Source of the DNA: CBDATB01 sp965199745
GTDB lineage: Bacteria; Bacteroidota; Bacteroidia; Cytophagales; Flammeovirgaceae
Direction of reading: 5' to 3'
DNA length: 64,000 nt
NCBI GenBank assembly: GCA_965199745.1
Contig: CBDATB010000005.1
Span: 1 to 64,000 of the forward strand
Shown here: piece by piece, positions 9,180-17,790 of the stretch
How positions within the stretch are numbered: position 1 is the first letter of the stretch
Layout of the letters: each line of letters opens with the position of its first letter
Position numbers and translations under genes: made by a program
Notes under the pieces: generated by a model
Seen by the model: the letters and a program-made list of their open reading frames with translations, nothing else
What the model was told of the DNA's origin: nothing
Databases searched by the model: none

Positions 9180-11094
9180 AATAGTGAATATTTTTTTATC
9201 GTTTAGTAAGTTACTGCTATACGGCAACGATTTGGCATAGTCTTGTATAAATTGCCAGTCGGGGTTTCCTTCTTTAGCTACAGGTAATCCTATTTGCTCT
9301 GAGTATAACCTTTTTAATCTAACCTGTCTACATACTGGTATCTAATTTTCATTTTTTGTAGTAGTGTTGCAATGAAAATATATACAAAGGTATTACTATA
9401 TTTTTTATATTCATCTTTAAATATCATTGTATGGATATCATCATCGCTAAAGTATTCGTAACCATGATAAAAGTATTGCCTAACATATCTATTGTAATTT
9501 TATTTTTGAATAGCTTTTTATGCTTATATAGGAAAAAATCTCTATCAATAAATTCAGCTACGCCATTATTTAAAGCAGTTGATGTCAGTAAGGGAACTTG
9601 TCCAATTTTTCTTTCTGTTTTATTTATTCTTTCACCTTTTTTATGTCAAAAATACCTTGTTGTCCAGTCAAATCAAAATATCTAAATTCTTTGTTCTTAA
9701 TGGTAGTTATTTTGTGTTGGTAAACACTTTCTCGATCTACTTTCTGAATTTTACTCATTAAAAACAAATTACCAACATATTTTGTAACAAAGTCAATAAA
9801 GTTTTGTTTGCAAACATTTGAATAATCAATTTTTATAAATGCTTCACTACACCATTCTGTTTTGTATATCAATTATTCTTTTCACACTATGACCCACAAG
9901 TTCGTCTTTGTTTTTGTAATACAGTAACCATTTATTCTTAATACTACTCCAGCATTTAGCATAATCTGTTCTGCCAATATGCTTTATTTTTACAAATCCA
10001 TCATTAGTCCATAGCCTAAAGTATGTTTTGTAGTTTTGCGGATGTTTTTCTTTTGCTTTAAAAACACATACACATGTATGTCCCTATCGGAAATAACACA
10101 ACTCATGGGAATTATTGCTATACAATAGTTACCCTTTTCTAATTGCTCTAAATTGTTCAATACATATTCTAGTTCTTCTCTATCGTTTTTATTGACTTTG
10201 TAGGACGGATTTAAAAAACCTACATTAGGGCTAAAATTAGCAATTTCAGATCTTATATCTTCACCAAAACAACTGCCTTTCAGTAAATTACTGTGGCCAT
10301 CACCATGAATATACATATTCGAGCAAAGTAGTGCATAAATATCGTGCTGCAACTCAACATCTACGATTTGCTTTTGTTTTATTCGTTTTTCTTTTTCCTT
10401 GTCTCCTCCAGCATCTTTAATCATTGTTTTCATAGCAGAAATAAGAAAACCACCTGTGCCTGTGCAAGTATCTAAAACAATACTGTTTTTATTAACATTG
10501 GCTATTTCACAAAATAACTCCGTGATATGTGGAGGAGTTAAGACAATACCTAAACCTTTGTCGTTATTGGCGTATCTGAGAAATTCTATGTAAAACTGTC
10601 CTAAAGTATCAAAATATTTATAGGTTTTGATAAATTTATTTATCCTTTCATCTATTTCATCAATATTAATCCAATTTTCTGCTCCACCCAACAAGAAATT
10701 TTTAAATATCTCTGAGTTTATTTTCTTCTTTGGATAGTATAGTATGGGTTTTAATAAAATGATAAGAAGTAATAATACCTTCAATGTGTTGTGTTTGAAC
10801 AGATGATAATTTTTCATTAATCTTAGTTACTAATAAATTAGCTAATGCTTGAGGTTCCTCATATTTATAACCGTTGATAAATGCTTTATCTGTTAGAGCT
10901 ATTGAAGTACCACTAATTAATAAACTCCTTTCGTTTTCTTTAACTTTGAGTGTATGTAATTTCTCGTTTAACGTTTTTGAATATTTTAATAACTCTTGAA
11001 AATCTCGGTTAAATTTTCTATTTAAGCTAGATGAGTTATCATTTTTAAAATAATTTCTAACAATATTTTCAGTTATTCTTCCGTTAGGCATCAC
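9180..11094 (-). pseudogene. decayed type I/IIG-like N6-adenine methylase-specificity gene
   Basis: Reading the minus strand across frames gives one broken RM polypeptide. From 11094: a helical methylase N-terminal part (TSIALTDKAFINGYKY), then after a frame change near 10.73 kb LGIVLTPPHITELF, motif I DTCTGTGGFLISAM, and motif IV as NPSY instead of NPPY. After MSCVIS about 20 residues are missing, then in another frame VFKAKEKHPQNYKTYF and TNDGFVKIKHIGRTDY. A further shift near 9.86 kb gives EWCSEAFIKIDYS. A specificity-like part follows: PLLTSTALNNGVAEFID, NKITIDMLGNTF, YHGYEYFSDDDIH, LYSEQIGLPVAKEGNPDWQF and DYAKSLPYSSNL. Several shifts sit in A or T runs (near 9.63 and 9.455 kb), so some could be sequencing errors, but the deletion and motif change point to real decay. 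Confidence 0.85.
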
Positions 11095-11142
11095 CTATTT
11101 ATTGAGAGAGTAAAAGACATTTTGCATTTACATACAATATTT

Positions 11143-12183
11143 TCAATGTATTTTTGCAAACTGCTGCAAGAAGCGTACGTCATTTTGGGTAAAAAACCTT
11201 AAATCATTGATACGATAGCGCAGCATGGCAATTCGTTCAATTCCTACTCCAAAAGCAAATCCCGTGTATGTGTCGGGAGCTACACCGCAATTTTCTAGTA
11301 CCTTGGGGTCGACCATGCCACAACCCATAATTTCTACCCAACCAGTATGTTTACATACATTACAACCTTTGCTATTACAAATAAAGCAAGAAATATCCAT
11401 TTCTGCACTTGGCTCAGTGAAAGGGAAATAGGAAGGACGCAGCCTAATTTTTATTTCTTTGTCAAACATTTCCTTAGCAAAATATAAAAGAGTAGCTTTC
11501 ATGTCAGCAAAACTCACATTTGTATCGACATACAATCCTTCTACCTGATGGAAAATGCAATTAGCACGTGACGAAATAGTTTCGTTACGGTATACACGAC
11601 CGGGAGACAAAATGCGTATGGGTGGACGCTGGCTACATAATTTCCTGACTTGTACTGAAGAGGTATGTGTCCTCAAAACAATATCAGGGTTTTTTTCCAC
11701 AAAAAAAGTATCTTGCATTTCTCGTGCCGGATGGTCGGTTGGAAAGTTCAATGCTGTGAAGTTATGCCAGTCGTCCTCTATTTCTGGTCCGTCGGAAAGA
11801 CCAAAACCAATGCGCTGAAAAATTTGTATCATTTGCTTTCTCACCTGTGTGATTGGGTGCAGCGTGCCTATCTGATGAGGTACGGATGGTAAGGTAAAGT
11901 CTTGTACCGTATGCAAATAGGTATTTTGCTGTGCTTTATTCAGGTGTTCAGAGAATCTTTTAAATTTTTCTTGGGCAGTGTTTTTGAGTATATTAAGTTG
12001 CTTGCCTATTTGTTTTCTGTGTTTGGGGGTAAGGCTTTTAAGTACTCCAAATAGGCTGGATAATTCACTTTTTTTGCTGATAAAAGCCAGCCGAAATTTT
12101 TCTAACTGTTCTTCATTTTCTACAGCAGCTTCTCGCAAACGCTGCTGCATAATTTCTATTTTTTCTTGTATCATGTTTTTCAT
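11143..12183 (-). CDS. pheS: phenylalanyl-tRNA synthetase alpha subunit
   Basis: PheS is the catalytic subunit of the alpha2beta2 enzyme charging tRNA-Phe. The 346-residue length is normal. The N-terminal coiled coil (about residues 1-90) is followed by class II motifs: motif 2 RVYRNETISSRANCIFHQVEG region, the substrate segment SYFPFTEPSAEMD, the cysteine-rich CFICNSKGCNVCKHTGW loop, and motif 3 GFAFGVGIERIAMLRY. It begins 5 bp after the purH stop on the same strand, so they are probably cotranscribed. pheT is not in the window, so in this genome the two subunits are encoded apart. Confidence 0.96.
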   Translation of the reverse strand: MKNMIQEKIEIMQQRLREAAVENEEQLEKFRLAFISKKSELSSLFGVLKSLTPKHRKQIGKQLNILKNTAQEKFKRFSEHLNKAQQNTYLHTVQDFTLPSVPHQIGTLHPITQVRKQMIQIFQRIGFGLSDGPEIEDDWHNFTALNFPTDHPAREMQDTFFVEKNPDIVLRTHTSSVQVRKLCSQRPPIRILSPGRVYRNETISSRANCIFHQVEGLYVDTNVSFADMKATLLYFAKEMFDKEIKIRLRPSYFPFTEPSAEMDISCFICNSKGCNVCKHTGWVEIMGCGMVDPKVLENCGVAPDTYTGFAFGVGIERIAMLRYRINDLRFFTQNDVRFLQQFAKIH

Positions 12184-12188
12184 GCATT

Positions 12189-13730
12189 TTAATGCCTAAA
12201 ATGACGCACGCCGGTTGTCACCATCACCATACCATTAGCGTCGCAATAGTCAATAGAAGCTTTATCTTTAATAGAACCACCCGGCTGCACCACAGCCATA
12301 ATTCCCACATCGTGAGCAATCTGTACACAATCGGGAAAAGGAAAAAAAGCATCTGAAGCCATCACTGCCACCGACAAGTCAAAACCAAAGAGTTGAGCTT
12401 TATGAATGGCTTGTTTCAGCGCATCTACCCGTGAAGTTTGTCCTGTCCCAGAAGCAAAGAGTTGACCGTCTTTGGCTAATACAATAGCGTTAGATTTGGC
12501 GTGCTTAACCAACTTAACTGCAAAAACTAACGATTCGAGTACGTGTTTTGAGGGTTTTTTTTTAGTTACTACTTGAAAGTCAGCTAATTTTTCTGCTATG
12601 TTGTCTTTATTTTGGGCAATTACTCCACTGAGCAAAGTTTTGTAGACTACTTGCGGTAAATCTGCCTGCTTATGCTTGAGTAATATTCTATTTTTCTTCT
12701 GCTTCAACAAATCCAGAGATTCTGTACTAAAATCAGGGGCGATAAGTACTTCAAAGAACAGCTTATGCAGCAAGTCTGCCGTTGCCAAATCTATAATATA
12801 ATTGCTGATGAGTACGCCGCCAAAAGCAGAAGTCGGGTCGGCTTGTAAAGCCTTCTCATAAGCCTTTCGGCAAGTGCGGGCAGTTGCCATTCCACAAGCG
12901 TTATTATGTTTAAGAATAGCAAAAGCCTTTTTTTCCTCAACGGGAAAATCATTGATTAGTGCCAGTGCTGCATCAATATCGAGTAGATTATTATAAGAAA
13001 GGTCTTTACCGTTAAGCTGCTCAAAAAGTGCATTGAGGTCGCCGTAAAAAATACCTTGTTGATGGGGGTTTTCGCCATATCGTAAGGTTTTTGCCTGTGT
13101 ATGGCTGGTCTTATAATACTTAAAGTGCTGCTCCTTAGGTAAAGTAGCGTTGAAATATTGAAAAATAGCCGTATCATAATGAGAACTCACATGAAAGGCA
13201 TGTGTCGCCAACATATTGCGGTCTGCTATTGAAGTAGCCCCCTGACGTATTTCTAGCAAGTGCCTTAAAGTCTGATACTGATCTTGTGAAGCAACAATTA
13301 CCGTGTCATTAAAATTCTTTGCAGCTGCCCGTATGAGTGCAATACCACCGACATCAATTTTTTCAATAATCTCCTGCGCTGACGCTTGGCAGGCTAATGT
13401 TCGCTCGAAAGGATATAAATCTACAATTACCAGATCAAACAAAGGAATTTCGTATTCCGATAGCGTTGATATGTCTTCAGGATTGTTTTCACGTGCCAAA
13501 ATACCTCCAAAAACTTTAGGGTGTAAGGTCTTCACCCGACCGCCCAAAATAGCGGGATATCCTGTTAGTGACTCAACAGACTTAACGCTAATACCTTGTT
13601 GTTCGATAAATTTCTGTGTGCCTCCGGTAGAATAAATCGCTACGTCGTACTCATAGAGCAGTTTTAAAATAGGGTTTAAGCCATTTTTATCGTAAACAGA
13701 AATTAGCGCAGAGCGAATTTTTTTGTACAT
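12189..13730 (-). CDS. purH: bifunctional AICAR formyltransferase/IMP cyclohydrolase
   Basis: PurH catalyses the last two steps of IMP synthesis. The 513-residue protein has the N-terminal MGS-like cyclohydrolase domain (ALISVYDKNGL, IYSTGGTQKFI, LTGYPAILGGRVKTLHPKVF) and the C-terminal transformylase domain (KTLRYGENPHQQG, FAILKHNNACGMA, SNAIVLAKDG, TSRVDALKQAIHKA), ending in the usual GVRHFRH. It is upstream of pheS by 5 bp. The upstream region (13731-14227) holds remnants of mobile DNA rather than another purine gene. Confidence 0.97.
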   Translation of the reverse strand: MYKKIRSALISVYDKNGLNPILKLLYEYDVAIYSTGGTQKFIEQQGISVKSVESLTGYPAILGGRVKTLHPKVFGGILARENNPEDISTLSEYEIPLFDLVIVDLYPFERTLACQASAQEIIEKIDVGGIALIRAAAKNFNDTVIVASQDQYQTLRHLLEIRQGATSIADRNMLATHAFHVSSHYDTAIFQYFNATLPKEQHFKYYKTSHTQAKTLRYGENPHQQGIFYGDLNALFEQLNGKDLSYNNLLDIDAALALINDFPVEEKKAFAILKHNNACGMATARTCRKAYEKALQADPTSAFGGVLISNYIIDLATADLLHKLFFEVLIAPDFSTESLDLLKQKKNRILLKHKQADLPQVVYKTLLSGVIAQNKDNIAEKLADFQVVTKKKPSKHVLESLVFAVKLVKHAKSNAIVLAKDGQLFASGTGQTSRVDALKQAIHKAQLFGFDLSVAVMASDAFFPFPDCVQIAHDVGIMAVVQPGGSIKDKASIDYCDANGMVMVTTGVRHFRH

Positions 13731-13805
13731 AAAAACTCAGATAATCGGCAATAAATAATTATAATTTCATGCGGTTTATTGGGACGCCGAGTATATGGCG
13801 CGAAG

Positions 13806-13979
13806 CTACATTTTTTTATTTTGTTTGTCAAAATTTAAATAATCTAACGAGTTTCCAATTGGTAATTTTTTTAAATAACTCCATCTGTATATTTTTGGTA
13901 ATCTTTCGTCATTCTCTTGCTCAGTTTTTTCACTGAATAATTTTAGAAACAATACAGTTGTTTCTATACCATTGTCATA
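13806..13979 (-). pseudogene. fragment of an unknown coding sequence
   Basis: An open stretch of about 57 codons without a start, bounded upstream by a stop. It reads YDNGIETTVLFLKLFSEK, then RLPKIYRWSYLKKLPIGNSL and DYLNFDKQNKKM. The composition looks like protein, not noise, but I do not recognise the family. It lies directly beyond the IS1595-type scrap and shares its strand, so it is probably a leftover of the same inserted or deleted DNA. Confidence 0.4.
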
Positions 13980-13989
13980 TTACTTAAAG

Positions 13990-14149
13990 CGTTATAAAAA
14001 CACCTGTCTCTAAGCCTTGTTTATTGTCGGTTTTATATATTGAATTGCAGTAAGGACAGATAGGCTTATCATCCCATCTAATTTTCCTTAAATAATGTAA
14101 GCTTAGCAACTTTGGTTATCAGGGAATACTTTAAATACTTCTAAAAGTG
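13990..14149 (-). mobile_element. IS1595-family transposase remnant (N-terminal zinc ribbon)
   Basis: Reading the minus strand with one frame change gives LLEVFKVFPDNQSC then LHYLRKIRWDDKPICPYCNS and IYKTDNK. This matches the start of IS1595-type transposases: an FPDE-like helix, a Y-L-x-x-x-RW segment and the first CxxC of the zinc ribbon. The second CxxC and the whole catalytic domain are missing, so it is a dead fragment. No terminal repeats were found. The rest of the 13731-14227 gap is AT-rich and holds the nspC upstream region. Confidence 0.7.
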
Positions 14150-14227
14150 TTATACACAATATATAACAATTTTAATATCCATTAAATTACGAGTAACGAT
14201 TTTTTAATACTTCTACACTACAAGAAT

Positions 14228-15352
14228 ATGCTACATCTTATTAACTCGCCTTGTTACGTACTTGAAGAAGCACTACTATTGAGAAACTTACAAATGCTAC
14301 AAAAAATACAAGAGGCAAGTGGCGCAAAAATACTTTGTACACTCAAAGGATTTGCTATGCATGAGGTATTTGGCTTAATTGATGCTCATTTATCGGGTGC
14401 TACCGTAAGCTCTCTGCACGAATGTTTACTGGCAAAAGAGGGTTTCAAAGGAGAAATTCATGCTTATAGCCCGGCTTATCTACCCGAAGAATTCGGACAA
14501 ATAGCGGATGCTTGTACTCATATCACTTTTAACTCATTAAGCCAGTGGAATTTTTTTAAAAATCAAATATCAAGTAAGCGTCAAAAAATAAATTGTGGGC
14601 TACGTATCAATCCCGAATATAGTGAGGTATCAGTTGGTTTGTACGACCCTGCGACAAAAGGATCTAGGTTAGGCATTGCTATAGAAAGCTTAGGAAAGCA
14701 GCTACCAGAAGGTATTGAAGGGCTGCATTTTCACGTGTTATGCGAGAATCACGCAGATGTTTTAGAAAGAGTGTTGGCAGTAGTAGAAACTAAATGTAGT
14801 CATTTACTGCATCAGGCAAAATGGCTTAATATAGGCGGAGGGCATTGGATTACGGGCAAAGGCTATGATACTAATTTACTCATTTCATTGATAAAAAAAA
14901 TGAAAGAAAAATATCACCTAGAAATAATTTTAGAGCCGGGCAGTGCTATTGCTTGGCAAGCGGGTTTTCTTTTGTCAAAAATATTAGATATTGTGATTAA
15001 CGCTGGCGTACAAACTGCTATACTGGATGTATCTTTTGCTGCCCATATGCCCGATTGCCTTGAAATGCCCTACCAACCTGAAATTGGTGGCGCATCAACT
15101 GCTAGCGGTCGGTATGAATATACTATGGGCGGGCTTACCTGTTTGGCGGCAGATGCTATCGGCTCTTATTATTTTAATAGACCCTTAAAGGTGGGTGATA
15201 ATATTGTTTTTCAAGACATGATGCATTATACGATGGTGAAAAACACAGTTTTTAATGGGGTGAATCTTCCATCTATAGGTATTTTAACACAACAAGGAGA
15301 GTTCAAATGCTTAAGACGTTTTGGGTATGAACACTACCGGGAGAAGCTATAA
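14228..15352 (+). CDS. nspC: carboxynorspermidine/carboxyspermidine decarboxylase
   Basis: NspC is a PLP enzyme of the alanine-racemase fold that decarboxylates carboxy(nor)spermidine in the alternative polyamine route. The 374-residue length fits. The Schiff-base lysine lies in ILCTLKGFAMHEVF (about residue 39). Other family blocks are GLRINPEYSEV, GSRLGI, GLHFHVLCENHAD, WLNIGGGHWIT, LEPGSAIAWQAG, and LEMPYQPEIGGAS. The partner carboxynorspermidine dehydrogenase is not in the window. The gene appears monocistronic, ending in an AT-rich hairpin. Start at the ATG 14228; no strong ribosome site, as usual in this phylum. Confidence 0.95.
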   Translation: MLHLINSPCYVLEEALLLRNLQMLQKIQEASGAKILCTLKGFAMHEVFGLIDAHLSGATVSSLHECLLAKEGFKGEIHAYSPAYLPEEFGQIADACTHITFNSLSQWNFFKNQISSKRQKINCGLRINPEYSEVSVGLYDPATKGSRLGIAIESLGKQLPEGIEGLHFHVLCENHADVLERVLAVVETKCSHLLHQAKWLNIGGGHWITGKGYDTNLLISLIKKMKEKYHLEIILEPGSAIAWQAGFLLSKILDIVINAGVQTAILDVSFAAHMPDCLEMPYQPEIGGASTASGRYEYTMGGLTCLAADAIGSYYFNRPLKVGDNIVFQDMMHYTMVKNTVFNGVNLPSIGILTQQGEFKCLRRFGYEHYREKL

Positions 15353-15357
15353 CAAAA

Positions 15358-15382
15358 AAAAATTAAAATTATTTTAATTTTT
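15358..15382 (+). terminator. AT-rich hairpin after nspC
   Basis: AAAAATTAAAA pairs with TTTTAATTTTT over a 3-nt loop, 6 bp after the nspC stop, ending in a T-run. It fits a simple intrinsic terminator although the stem has no GC. Confidence 0.5.
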
Positions 15383-15511
15383 ATGAATAAAGAACTCTAC
15401 CAGCTACTTCACTGTTTTATGTGCAATAATCGCTATTATCCTGCGTTTTATTACTATGCTACTCAACCAATTATTGCCATGCGAAATATTGTGTAGTATG
15501 AAATTATCTGC

Positions 15512-15519
15512 TAGTTTTG
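15512..15519 (+). promoter_or_regulatory. Bacteroidota-type -7 element upstream of the beta-helix operon
   Basis: TAGTTTTG matches the TAnnTTTG consensus of primary-sigma promoters in this phylum and lies about 35 bp before the likely ATG at 15555. The same octamer stands upstream of carA. Confidence 0.5.
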
Positions 15520-15554
15520 TTGATACTGATCAATTTTTTTAAATGCTACTTACG

Positions 15555-16652
15555 ATGAAAAAGATAATTGCTACTTCTTTATACCTGCTGACTGTACATA
15601 TGCTCGTAGCACAGGTGATTACTGTGAGCAATAACGCCCGTATTCCCGCGCAATATACCTCACTGGCTACTGCCGTGACTAGTGCCAACCCAGGAGATAC
15701 CATTTATCTGTATCCTTCGGCTACTAATTATGCCAGTAGCGAAGTAATTATCAACAAGTCTTTGGTAATTATCGGAGGGTGGTTCAACAACAAGGGCAGT
15801 GCCTTCGGCGGTCAACAAACAAGAATAGACCGACTTGCCGTCACAGGCAGTGCAAGCCGTGTGTTCATTGCCAACTGCGAAATATCAGAACGACTCAATA
15901 TCCAAAACCTTAGTGGTAGTACGAATATTTTTGAAAATATTACTTTAGTGAAAAATTATATTCAACAACTCAATATTTACGCTAATAATGATAACAGTTT
16001 TAGCAGCAATGGCATAGAGATTAGAAACAATATCATCAGGTCATTTAGATTCCAAAACTGGGCAAATACCAATGGTGCTCAAGCATCTATCAATATAGAA
16101 AATAATATCATCGGGTCTGTTTCTAATGCAGGTGGCGACATGATCGTTATTAAAAATAATTTCTTTATTCCACGTTTTGCTTTTTCTAAGTTTGCCTTAA
16201 ATAATATCACTGATGCAGTTATTGTGAATAATATATTTTATGGTGCCGCTAATTTTAGCGGTGGTATTGGCGCAGAAGAATTGTCGGGTTGCCTTGTCGA
16301 TAATAACCTTTCTTACGAAACACTGGATAGTTTTAATCCAACTCAAAATAACAATAACTTTTTCAGTAATAATATAACTAATGAAAACCCACTGTTCACT
16401 AATTTTCGAAGCCTGAATAGCTATGGGTTTGGTAGTATTATTTCCTACAATTTTCAACTGAGTGAAGCATCTCCAGCAAAAAATAGCGGTGCACAAGGAA
16501 CAGATATAGGAATCAGCGGAGGAAACTTTCCTTTTGATCAGAGAGCGCGTTTCAGTTTTCCTTTTACAGAACTGATTGATCTAAAAAATCCTGTTTTGAG
16601 CCGAGACGAGACTTTACGATTTTCTGTCCGAGCTACCTATCCCAAAGATTAA
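15555..16652 (+). CDS. exported right-handed beta-helix protein, copy 1
   Basis: A secreted protein of about 365 residues. The start at 15555 (fifth codon of a frame opening at 15543) gives the signal peptide MKKIIATSLYLLTVHMLVAQ. The mature N-terminus has ARIPAQYTSLATAV and NPGDTIYLYPS, the usual opening of pectate-lyase-like parallel beta-helix proteins, followed by Asn-rich rungs (IRNNIIRSF, IENNIIGSV, IVNNIFYGA). It ends with a small strand block, NPVLSRDETLRFSVRATYPK, that is not a standard T9SS domain. No catalytic residues can be named, so adhesion or polysaccharide binding is only a guess. A paralogue follows after 20 bp. Confidence 0.78.
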   Translation: MKKIIATSLYLLTVHMLVAQVITVSNNARIPAQYTSLATAVTSANPGDTIYLYPSATNYASSEVIINKSLVIIGGWFNNKGSAFGGQQTRIDRLAVTGSASRVFIANCEISERLNIQNLSGSTNIFENITLVKNYIQQLNIYANNDNSFSSNGIEIRNNIIRSFRFQNWANTNGAQASINIENNIIGSVSNAGGDMIVIKNNFFIPRFAFSKFALNNITDAVIVNNIFYGAANFSGGIGAEELSGCLVDNNLSYETLDSFNPTQNNNNFFSNNITNENPLFTNFRSLNSYGFGSIISYNFQLSEASPAKNSGAQGTDIGISGGNFPFDQRARFSFPFTELIDLKNPVLSRDETLRFSVRATYPKD

Positions 16653-16672
16653 ATTTTCTGGTTATGACAATA

Positions 16673-17767
16673 ATGAAAAAAATATTTATCCTCTTCTTAT
16701 TATTGTGCCTTTTTACTGCTTGGACAGGCACAGCACAAATACTTACAGTGAGCAGTAATAGCCGTATTCCTGCACAGTACACTTCGCTCGCTACTGCCCT
16801 TGATGCAGCAAGCCCAGAAGATAGTATTTATCTGCATCCCTCCACTACTGTGTATGCTAGCAATGAATTAGTTGTTGACAAATCACTGGTGATTATTGGG
16901 GGTTGGTTTAATAATAATTACCTTGCTTTTGAAGGCAGACAAACAGTAATAGGGCAAATCAATATTACTGGTAAAGCGACTAATGTAGTAATTGCAAATT
17001 GCGAAATAAGACGCTTAAATATCCGAAACCTTAATGGTACTACAAATACTTTTGAAAGTATTACGCTGGTAAAAAACCACATTCCGCGAATAGATATCCA
17101 TGCTAATCAAAACAATAGTTTTAACAGTGATAATATACTAATCCGTAATAATATTATAGGCTCGCTTAGTTTTCAAAATTGGAGTAGTGCCAGTGGTACA
17201 AATGCAAGTATTAATATAGAAAATAACATCATTGGCTCGGTTGCTAATGCAAACGGTAGCATGATAGTTCTCAGCAATAATTTCTTTATTCCTGCCTCTA
17301 TTTCTTTCCGGTCGGCATTAGCCAATATTAGTAATTTACTCATTGTCAATAATATTTTTTACGGGTCCGATAATGCTACTATTGGTATAGGATTAGCAGA
17401 TATTTTGAGCTGTACAGTGTCCCATAATCTTTCTTTCAAAACATCTGATAATTTTCCGACAACCAACAACAGCAACTCTTTTATCGATAATATAACAAAA
17501 ACACCGGGGTTCACAAATTTCAAAATTATGAATAGTTACCAACTCAATGATATTATTTCTTATGATTTCGAATTGCTCGAAAGTTCTCCAGCAAAGGGAG
17601 CTGGCACCGAGGGTGCAGACATAGGTATTGCTGGCGGAAATTACCCCTTCGACCAAAAAACACGGTTTAATTTTCCTTTTGTAGAATCAGTAAGTATAGA
17701 AAATCCTGTCTTAGGACAGGGGGAGAAGTTACGCTTTTCTATACGTTCGAGCTATCCCAAAAATTAG
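16673..17767 (+). CDS. exported right-handed beta-helix protein, copy 2
   Basis: The tandem paralogue of the preceding gene, matching it throughout: ARIPAQYTSLATAL near the start, LVIIGGWFNNN, IENNIIGSVANANGS, and the C-terminal NPVLGQGEKLRFSIRSSYPK. The start is placed at 16673, giving signal peptide MKKIFILFLLLCLFTAWTGTAQ; the frame opens at 16664. The two copies differ at many positions in the middle rungs, so the duplication is old. It is followed after 23 bp by the large T9SS cargo gene, making a three-gene operon. Function unknown beyond the fold. Confidence 0.78.
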   Translation: MKKIFILFLLLCLFTAWTGTAQILTVSSNSRIPAQYTSLATALDAASPEDSIYLHPSTTVYASNELVVDKSLVIIGGWFNNNYLAFEGRQTVIGQINITGKATNVVIANCEIRRLNIRNLNGTTNTFESITLVKNHIPRIDIHANQNNSFNSDNILIRNNIIGSLSFQNWSSASGTNASINIENNIIGSVANANGSMIVLSNNFFIPASISFRSALANISNLLIVNNIFYGSDNATIGIGLADILSCTVSHNLSFKTSDNFPTTNNSNSFIDNITKTPGFTNFKIMNSYQLNDIISYDFELLESSPAKGAGTEGADIGIAGGNYPFDQKTRFNFPFVESVSIENPVLGQGEKLRFSIRSSYPKN

Positions 17768-17790
17768 ATTTAGACTACCTCAAATAGAAA

